Shown one piece after another: positions 58,384 to 64,000 of a DNA stretch of 64,000 bases. How positions within the stretch are numbered: position 1 is the first letter of the stretch; each line of letters starts with the position of its first letter. This stretch comes from Poindextera sp963706385 (lineage in GTDB: Bacteria > Pseudomonadota > Alphaproteobacteria > Caulobacterales > Caulobacteraceae). The stretch covers positions 2,852,001 through 2,916,000 of the forward strand of contig OY970153.1 of the NCBI GenBank assembly GCA_963706385.1, in the 5' to 3' direction. Below the pieces are notes generated by a model, which searched no databases, was not told where the DNA came from, and saw only the letters and a program-made list of their open reading frames with translations. The translations under genes were made by a program, and so were the position numbers.

Positions 58384-60320
58384 GGCGAGAGCTCCCCAAG
58401 CAGGTGGTCGCGCAGGGCCAGGGCCGCGTGGGCCATGTCGTCCGTGGCCCGCTCCACCGCATGGGCGAGCTCGACCCCGACCACCGGGAAACGGGCGTCG
58501 GGCGAGGGTGATCGCATCAGGGCGGCGATCATCGCCCGCTCGGCCTCGTCCGCCGCGCGCTCGGTCGCGCAGACCGCGTCGATCGCCTGCAGGGCGTCCG
58601 CCGAGTCCTCGCGGCGGCCCGACGGCGCGCGGGCGGCGGCTTCGCAGGCCCGCACCATCTGGCTCGCGCTCTCGACGGCGAACGCCGCCAGGGTCTCCAG
58701 CGGCTCCACCAGGCCGCCGCCGTCGGCCGATTCCGGCAGCAGGCTGAACAGGAACGCGGCCTCGTCGAGCGCGTCGAGCCCCTGCTCGACCTGGTCGATC
58801 ACCTCGCGCAGCCGGGGGTTGGCCTGCTTGAGCCGGCCGGAGAATTCGCGCGCCTCCAGCGTCAGGCGGTCGCCCTTGCGCTCCAGGCGGGTGGCGCGCG
58901 CGGCCAGGGCGGAGCGATCCGCGGACGACGCCAGCGCGCCGCCGCACAGCGAGTCGCGGATATCGCCGGCCAGCATCCGCGACAGGCCGAGGTGGCGCAC
59001 GGCCATGACCAGGACGGCGGCCTCCGCGCTCTGCAGCCGCTGGGCCAGATCGGCCTCGATCTCGTCGCGCAGCAAGCGCGCCGAGCGTCCAGCCGACAGG
59101 CCCTCGCTGGCGATGCGCAGGACCTCGGCGAGGAAGTCACGCGCCTCGCCCTCGCCCAGCACCGCGTCCAGCCGCGCGCCATAGGGCGCCCGCGCGGCCG
59201 CGACGCGACGCACCGCCTCCAGCACCAACTCGGCGCCGCCGAGCTCAAGGAAGGCGCGGTGGCCGAGATCGCGGGCGGCCGCGTCGACGAGCAGGGCCGC
59301 CGCCGCGCCCTTGCCGACGAAGGTCTGCAGGGCCTTGCGGGCCTTGTTCCAGTCGATCAGGAAGACCAGTCGCGAGCCGAGGCGTTCGAGGAAGGCGTCG
59401 AGCGCGCCAATATCCGCCGCCTCGTACCGGCCGGTGACCAGATAGAAGGCCTCGCCTTTGGCCAGCCCGTCCGCCGCCTGTTCGGTGAGCGGGCTCCAGC
59501 TTACGCCGGCGCCGTCGAACAGGCCCATGAAGAACCGGGTGCGGCCGCGATGCACGTCGGTGTAGGTGACGCTGGCGGCGAGGCCGTCGACGTGGATCAC
59601 GATGACATGGGCGTCGGTGGCGCCGATGTCGTTCTGGATGGTCAGGCGCGCGCCGACGCGAGTCGCGGTGGTTCCAAGCCCCGGATGGCCGAAGGCCAGG
59701 TGCGCGGTGCGGTTCAGTCCGCGCATGAAGGCCAGGACCCGTGGCCGGTCGTCGGGCGTCAGCCGGTGGGCCCGCGCCCCGTCCAGCGTCTCGACGGCGG
59801 TCTGCTCGGCGATGCGGTTGACTGCCTTGTGCAGGTCCATGATCAGCAGGTGTTCGCTGTCGCGCTCGCCTAAGCGCGCCGAGGTCATCGCCGCGATCGC
59901 CGCGAGAGGCAGGAAATCGCCGGCGGGGACCGGATCCGGGGTCAGGGCCTTCAGGCGCTCGGCGAACGGGGCGGCGGCCGCCGGGTCGGCGGCGGCGATG
60001 GGGGCGATCATGGCGGCGATGTCGGCCCGAAGGCCCTCGGTCAGCCGCGCCGCGCCGGGAATCTCGAGCCGACCCTCGCCGGCCTCGCGCGCGCCGGCCA
60101 GCGTCGCGTCGAAGGCGGGATCGTCGAGCCCGACGGCCCGGCGCTCGGCGGACAGGTCGAGCAGCGGCCGGCCCGGCGCCGCCGCGCGGGCCGCCGCCTC
60201 CTGCAAGAGGGTGAGCCTCAGCTTGGCGCGGTCGTTGGCCGCCAGGGCCGCCACGATCAGGTCGGGCAGCAGCACGCCGGCCTCGCCCAGCCGTTCGACA
60301 ATCTTGGCCTTTGCGGTCAT
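58380..60320 (-). CDS. Large protein with PhoU-like (DUF47-like) C-terminal domain
   Basis: 646 residues, ATG 60320 with GGAG before. Residues 1-130 are helical and unassigned; 130-430 hold an unknown domain with LLIMDLHKAVNRIAEQTAVE, LTIQNDIGATDAHVIVIHVD and SRLVFLIDWNKARKALQTFV. The part from about 430 is a helical bundle like PhoU/DUF47: RLERKGDRLTLEAREFSGRL, VEQGLDALDEAAFLFSLLPE, ERAADEAERAMIAALMRS and HAVERATDDMAHAALALRDH, with the ExxxD metal-binding spacing. Together with the dikinase-like gene it forms an overlapping operon; a Pho-box-like site lies about 72 bases upstream. Confidence 0.7.
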   Translation of the reverse strand: MTAKAKIVERLGEAGVLLPDLIVAALAANDRAKLRLTLLQEAAARAAAPGRPLLDLSAERRAVGLDDPAFDATLAGAREAGEGRLEIPGAARLTEGLRADIAAMIAPIAAADPAAAAPFAERLKALTPDPVPAGDFLPLAAIAAMTSARLGERDSEHLLIMDLHKAVNRIAEQTAVETLDGARAHRLTPDDRPRVLAFMRGLNRTAHLAFGHPGLGTTATRVGARLTIQNDIGATDAHVIVIHVDGLAASVTYTDVHRGRTRFFMGLFDGAGVSWSPLTEQAADGLAKGEAFYLVTGRYEAADIGALDAFLERLGSRLVFLIDWNKARKALQTFVGKGAAAALLVDAAARDLGHRAFLELGGAELVLEAVRRVAAARAPYGARLDAVLGEGEARDFLAEVLRIASEGLSAGRSARLLRDEIEADLAQRLQSAEAAVLVMAVRHLGLSRMLAGDIRDSLCGGALASSADRSALAARATRLERKGDRLTLEAREFSGRLKQANPRLREVIDQVEQGLDALDEAAFLFSLLPESADGGGLVEPLETLAAFAVESASQMVRACEAAARAPSGRREDSADALQAIDAVCATERAADEAERAMIAALMRSPSPDARFPVVGVELAHAVERATDDMAHAALALRDHLLGELSP

Positions 60321-60391
60321 GGCGGTTCTCCGGGGGCGCGCCCCGCCAACGCCAGCTTATCCGCCCGAGCCCTTCGCGCTTTGAGTTAAGT

Positions 60392-60409
60392 CATTCATGC
60401 AACTGTCAC
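60392..60409. promoter_or_regulatory. Pho-box-like site upstream of the PhoU-like gene
   Basis: CATTCAT-GCAA-CTGTCAC fits the Pho-box layout of two heptamers (consensus CTGTCAT) with a 4-base spacer, at 5/7 and 6/7 positions. It lies 72 bases before the start of the minus-strand PhoU-like gene and 153 before the plus-strand SDR. PhoB control of the operon under phosphate limitation would follow, if real. Confidence 0.45.
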
Positions 60410-60561
60410 ATCTCATGAGCGGAGCACGGAACGCGCCACCGATCGAGACGACAGTTGCGCTGTCACACGCCCGCGCGATTGCCGCGCCGGGCGACGGCGC
60501 CTAGACTCAAGGTCCGCGCGCACGCCTCGCGCCGCGCCATACCTCGCGAATGGAGCCCAGG

Positions 60562-61362
60562 ATGGACCTCGAACTGGCAGGAAAGCGCGCGCTGGTCACC
60601 GGCGGCAGCCGCGGCATCGGCCTGGCCATCGCCCGCCAACTGGCGCGGGAAGGCGCCCGGCTGGTGCTGGCGGCGCGCGACCAGGCCAGGCTCGACGTCG
60701 CCGCCGCGGCGCTCGCGGCCGAGACCGGCGCGGAGGTTCACGGCCTGAGCGTGGACACCGGCGACGACGCTTCGGTCAAGCGCCTGGTGGAGGGGACGGT
60801 GGCGCGGCTCGGCGGGCTCGACATCCTGGTCAACAACGCGGCCATGCCCGCCGGCCAGGCCGCGCCGCCGAAGCTGGCGGAGATCACCGACGCTCTGTTC
60901 TGGGACGACGTCAACATCAAGGTGATGGGCTATCTGCGCTGCGCGCGCGAGGCCGCGCCGCACATGGCGGCCAACGGCTGGGGCCGGATTATCAACGTCA
61001 GCGGGCTGAACGCCCGGCAGGCCACCTCGATCATCGGCTCGATCCGCAACGTCGGCGTCGCGGCCCTGACCAAGAACCTGGCCGACCAACTGGGCCCTGC
61101 GGGGATCAATGTCACCGTGGTGCATCCGGGCCTGACCCGCACCGAAAAGACCCCGGGCGTGGTCGCCGCCCGCGCCGCGGCGATCGGGGTGACGCCCGAG
61201 GAGGTGGAGCGGCGGATGGGGGCCAACACCGCCGTCGGCCGGATCATCGATGCGGAGGAGGTGGCCTATGTGGTTGCGTTCCTGGCCTCGCCGAAGAGCG
61301 TATCGATCACCGGCGACGCCATCGCCTGCGGCGGCGGCGCCAAGGGGGCGATCCACTATTGA
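60562..61362 (+). CDS. Atypical SDR lacking the YxxxK motif
   Basis: 266 residues from ATG 60562, GGAG 7 bases before. Cofactor motif TGGSRGIGLAIARQLAR, LDILVNNAAMPAGQ and serine in INVSGLNARQ are normal. At the catalytic site SIIGSIRNVGVAALTKNLA replaces the usual Y..xK: by alignment to the sibling SDR at 25926 the tyrosine and lysine become G and N. The NAD(P) fold is intact, so it may bind cofactor without classical catalysis or use other residues. Divergent from the PhoU-like operon. Confidence 0.8.
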   Translation: MDLELAGKRALVTGGSRGIGLAIARQLAREGARLVLAARDQARLDVAAAALAAETGAEVHGLSVDTGDDASVKRLVEGTVARLGGLDILVNNAAMPAGQAAPPKLAEITDALFWDDVNIKVMGYLRCAREAAPHMAANGWGRIINVSGLNARQATSIIGSIRNVGVAALTKNLADQLGPAGINVTVVHPGLTRTEKTPGVVAARAAAIGVTPEEVERRMGANTAVGRIIDAEEVAYVVAFLASPKSVSITGDAIACGGGAKGAIHY

Positions 61363-61461
61363 GCCGCGTGCCCGCGGCGCTGGACGGTTGCGGCGCTCGG
61401 CCGCACATTAGGCGGAGATGTCCGTCGGCGCCCTCGCCCGGACCAGCCGCGGGAGAGCGCC

Positions 61462-62115
61462 GTGGAGACAACCCATCTGATCTATTTCGCCGACCCGATG
61501 TGTTCGTGGTGCTGGGGTTTCGCCCCGACCCTGCGGGTGGTGCGGGAGCGCTATGACGAGATACTGCCGATCCGGCTGATCATGGGCGGGCTGCGGCCGG
61601 GCGCGGAAGCGCCGATGACCGAAGAGGTCAAACAGGCCATCCGGCCGCACTGGGACCACGTCACCGACGCGTCCGGCCAGCCGTTCGACCACGGCTTCTT
61701 CGAGCGGGAAGGATTCGTCTATGACACCGACCCCGCGGCGCGGGCGGTGGTGGTCATGCGCGGCCTGCGGCCGGCGCGGGCGCTGGATTTTCTCGAGCGG
61801 GCGCAGCGGGCGTTCTACGCCGAGAATCGGGACGTGACCGATCCCGAGGTGCTGGCCGACCTCGCGGCCGAGTTCGGCTTGGATCGGCGCGATTTTCTCG
61901 CCGCCCACGCCAGCGAGGAGGCCAAGGCGGAGACCTGGCGCGACTACGCCATCTCCCAGCGGGCCGGGGTCACCGGCTTTCCCACCCTGATCGGCGGGCC
62001 GGACCGGACCGGCGTGTTCGGCGTCGTCACCCGGGGCTTCCAGCCCACGGCGACGGTGATCGGGATCATCGACCAATGGCTCGCCCGCGCGGCCGAGCCC
62101 GCCCCGGCGAACTGA
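61462..62115 (+). CDS. DsbA-family protein
   Basis: 217 residues from GTG 61462, preceded by GGGAGAG. HLIYFADPMCSWCWGFAPTL carries the CSWC redox motif of the cytosolic DsbA/FrnE-like group, with the inserted helical domain and cis-proline loop AGVTGFPTLIGGPDR. It should act as a thiol-disulfide oxidoreductase. It differs from the similar protein at 35986 (CPWC). It is followed 25 bases later by the hydroxybutyrate dehydrogenase gene. Confidence 0.88.
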   Translation: METTHLIYFADPMCSWCWGFAPTLRVVRERYDEILPIRLIMGGLRPGAEAPMTEEVKQAIRPHWDHVTDASGQPFDHGFFEREGFVYDTDPAARAVVVMRGLRPARALDFLERAQRAFYAENRDVTDPEVLADLAAEFGLDRRDFLAAHASEEAKAETWRDYAISQRAGVTGFPTLIGGPDRTGVFGVVTRGFQPTATVIGIIDQWLARAAEPAPAN

Positions 62116-62140
62116 ACGCGTCCCTCAATCGGAGAGTCCC

Positions 62141-62926
62141 ATGAGCCTCGCGTCCAAAGCCGCCGTCGTCACCGGCTCCACCAGCGGGATCGGCCTCGCC
62201 TACGCCCGCGCCCTCGCGGCCGAGGGCGCCAACGTGCTGATCAACGGCTTTGGCGATCCCGCCGAGATCGAGGCGATCCGGGCCGGGCTTGAGCGCGAGT
62301 TCAAGGTGGGGGCGCTCTATTCGCCGGCCGACATGACCAAGCCGGCGGAGATCGCGGCCATGGTCGATCAGGCGGCGCGCGCGTTCGGCTCGGTCGACAT
62401 CGCCATCGCCAACGCCGGCGTCCAGTTCGTCTCGCCGATCGAGGATTTCCCGGTCGAGAAGTGGGACCAGATCATCGCCGTCAATCTGTCCTCGGCCTTC
62501 CACCTCATGCGCGCGGCCGTGCCGCGCATGAAGGTCAAGGGCTGGGGCCGGATCATCTCCACCGCCTCGGCCCACTCGCTGGTCGCCTCGCCGTTCAAGG
62601 CGGCCTATGTCGCGGCCAAGCATGGCCTCGCCGGCCTGACCAAGACCGTGGCGCTGGAGATCGCGAGCCTTGGGATCACGGTTAACTGCATCAGTCCCGG
62701 CTATGTCTGGACGCCGCTGGTCGAACAGCAGATTCCCGCCACCATGAAGGCGCGGAACCTGACCCGCGAGCAGGTGATCGACGACGTATTGCTGCAGGCC
62801 CAGCCGACCAAAACGTTCGTCACCGCCGAACAGGTCGCGGCGCTGGCGGTCTACCTCTGCTCGGACGCCGCCAGCCAGATCACCGGCGCCAACCTGTCGA
62901 TGGACGGCGGCTGGACGGCGGCCTAG
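62141..62926 (+). CDS. bdhA: 3-hydroxybutyrate dehydrogenase (SDR)
   Basis: A 261-residue classical SDR, GGAGAG before ATG 62141. VTGSTSGIGLAYARALAAEG, ANAGVQFVSPIEDFPVEKWD, STASAHSLVASPFKAAYVAA followed by KHGL (YxxxK) and NCISPGYVWTPLVEQQI match bacterial D-3-hydroxybutyrate dehydrogenases, including the QFVSPIE substrate-pocket region. It interconverts hydroxybutyrate and acetoacetate with NAD, linking polyhydroxybutyrate use and acetyl-CoA metabolism. Confidence 0.9.
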   Translation: MSLASKAAVVTGSTSGIGLAYARALAAEGANVLINGFGDPAEIEAIRAGLEREFKVGALYSPADMTKPAEIAAMVDQAARAFGSVDIAIANAGVQFVSPIEDFPVEKWDQIIAVNLSSAFHLMRAAVPRMKVKGWGRIISTASAHSLVASPFKAAYVAAKHGLAGLTKTVALEIASLGITVNCISPGYVWTPLVEQQIPATMKARNLTREQVIDDVLLQAQPTKTFVTAEQVAALAVYLCSDAASQITGANLSMDGGWTAA

Positions 62927-62957
62927 TTAGGCCACCGCCCGACCTTCATTTCGGCGC

Positions 62958-63626
62958 TTAGTAGAACACCCCGTAGATCACCTCGACGATTTCGCCGGTG
63001 GCCCGGTCGATCAGCAAGGCGTCGCCGTCGTCGCGCACCCAGATGTAGCCGTAGGGCGGCGGGGACAGGCCGAACAGCCAGTAGTTGAGCAGCCAGTAGT
63101 CCTGCGTCCAGAACAGCGATGGCAGGAACTCGCCGTGCCGCCAATGGTGCGCATACCAGCCGCCCGGCCGGTCGTAGCCGCCGTGGCGGAACCGCCGCAC
63201 GGAATTGAACTCGTCGCCGAAGCCGCGGCGGTCGCCGAAGTTGCCGCGCGCGTCGCGCTGTTCGCTTCCGTCGTAGCCGTGGAACCTATGGCCCGGCCCG
63301 AACTGGCTGCTGGCCGCCGGCGGTCCGCCGCCGAAGCCGCCGACCGGGCCTCGGCCGCCGCCCGCCGGCCCGGCGAGCGCGCCGCCGCCGTGCGAGCCGC
63401 CCCGACCGCCGCCAGAAACGCTGCTTGGCCCGGCGGCGCCATGCGCATGGCCGCCGCCGGCTCCGTGACCGCCGGCTCCGTGACCGCCGGTTCCATGGCC
63501 GCTCTGCGGCTGCGCCGCCGCGGCGGTCGGAAGCGCCAGGATCAGGCACGCGCTCGCCGCTAGGAGCACTCGCGCGGTCCGCCCCGCGGCGCTGACCGTT
63601 GGGTGGGTTGCTGGGTGTCTTTTCAT
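62958..63626 (-). CDS. RcnB-family periplasmic protein
   Basis: 222 residues, GGGAG before ATG 63626. Signal peptide VLLAASACLILALPTAAAAQ. A glycine/histidine-rich region (GHGTGGHGAGGHGAGGGHAH) follows, able to bind metals. The C-terminus with LFGLSPPPYGYIWVRDDGDA and LLIDRATGEIVEVIYGVFY is the RcnB domain. RcnB proteins help nickel/cobalt balance in the periplasm in enterics; here the metal is unknown. It is convergent with the hydroxybutyrate dehydrogenase gene. Confidence 0.85.
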   Translation of the reverse strand: MKRHPATHPTVSAAGRTARVLLAASACLILALPTAAAAQPQSGHGTGGHGAGGHGAGGGHAHGAAGPSSVSGGGRGGSHGGGALAGPAGGGRGPVGGFGGGPPAASSQFGPGHRFHGYDGSEQRDARGNFGDRRGFGDEFNSVRRFRHGGYDRPGGWYAHHWRHGEFLPSLFWTQDYWLLNYWLFGLSPPPYGYIWVRDDGDALLIDRATGEIVEVIYGVFY

Positions 63627-63752
63627 GGGAAGTTCTCCCGTCGCCCAAGGTCGGGCAGGTCAAATGAGGCTTGACCCTGCCGTTATGCGTCGGACGCCGC
63701 CTTGCGCTCGATCAATCTCGGTAAGGAGCGCCCACGGCGCCAGACGCCTGGC

Positions 63753-64000
63753 CTAGCCCAGCAGATGGCGGGCGATCACGTTGCGCTGGGTCTCGCTGGT
63801 GCCGGAATAGATAGTGGCGGCGCGGACCGCCAGGTGCTTGGCCATGATGCGGGCGCCGGCGTCGACCGCCTCGCCGGCCAGGCCGAGGGCGGTCAGCGCC
63901 GCTATGGCGGGCGGGCCGGCGGCCTCCAGCGCGAGCTCGGCCACCCTCTGGTGCAGTTCGCTGCCGACCAGCTTGAGCATCGACGGCGAGATCTGGTCTT
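63753..64000 (-). CDS. Acyl-CoA dehydrogenase, C-terminal part only
   Basis: 82 codons run from the right window edge to TAG 63753. DQISPSMLKLVGSELHQRVA and HLAVRAATIYSGTSETQRNV with IARHLLG are the last two helices of an acyl-CoA dehydrogenase, where IYSGTSETQ contacts the flavin of the neighbour subunit. The N-terminal two thirds lie outside the window. It is separated from the RcnB-like gene by 126 bases. Confidence 0.92.
   Translation of the reverse strand, partial: DQISPSMLKLVGSELHQRVAELALEAAGPPAIAALTALGLAGEAVDAGARIMAKHLAVRAATIYSGTSETQRNVIARHLLG

Noticed and set aside
56700..60480. Third CTGTCAC copy at 60460-60466 as another Pho box
   Set aside because: Its partner heptamer matches at only 2 of 7 positions.
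1..64000. CRISPR arrays, prophage or conjugative genes
   Set aside because: I saw no regularly spaced direct repeats, integrase, tail, capsid, relaxase or type IV secretion genes.

Overview
The window looks like chromosomal DNA of a high-GC alphaproteobacterium of the Caulobacterales, with Phenylobacterium or a close relative the best guess. The pointers are the cell-cycle genes trcR (DUF1013) and rcdA (DUF1465), DUF1192, a cysteine-free L31, free-standing ProX, paired CYP153-type P450s among many acyl-CoA genes, and large palindromic intergenic repeats. The assignment rests on gene content only.

Positions 1-17000 are a surface-polysaccharide locus: methyltransferases, glycosyltransferases, an epimerase, a WecG/TagA/CpsF transferase, a GH5 glucanase, two Wzx-type flippases and two Wzy/O-antigen-ligase-type polymerases. 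The first flippase is split by a one-base frameshift. Several of these membrane-protein genes are AT-rich islands, and a decayed IS1380-like transposase tail lies between two of them. Positions 17100-31500 hold lipid and hydrocarbon catabolism: acyl-CoA ligase, thiolase, two CYP153-like P450s, two acyl-CoA dehydrogenases, SDR and epoxide hydrolase, interrupted by a ParDE-type locus with a damaged toxin. Positions 31490-44330 are mixed: adenine phosphoribosyltransferase, MTA phosphorylase, a flavin oxidoreductase, a Phd/VapC-type locus with a frameshifted toxin, an EAL phosphodiesterase, a second thiolase, a hybrid histidine kinase and a ketopantoate-reductase-like protein.

Positions 44479-54600 are housekeeping: tRNA-Gly, proX, a thioredoxin with tandem helices, a Lon-N protein, Trm112-like and DUF971 proteins, a ubiquinone hydroxylase, trcR, a quinone oxidoreductase, rcdA, rpmE and an MsbA-like exporter. 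Positions 54700-60320 include an orphan PstB-like ATPase beside a two-gene unit. One protein of that unit resembles pyruvate phosphate dikinase but lacks the PEP-binding barrel. The other, 646 residues long, ends in a PhoU-like helical domain. Pho-box-like sequences lie upstream of this unit and of pstB. The window closes with SDRs, a DsbA-like protein, an RcnB-like protein and the end of another acyl-CoA dehydrogenase.

Two things stand out. The first is the dikinase/PhoU-like module, a candidate uncharacterised phosphotransfer system linked to phosphate. The second is a family of fold-back DNA elements: four copies of about 270-300 bp plus smaller nested palindromes. They are bounded by CTAG or its decayed forms, and in six cases the element edge supplies the TAG stop codon of the adjoining gene.
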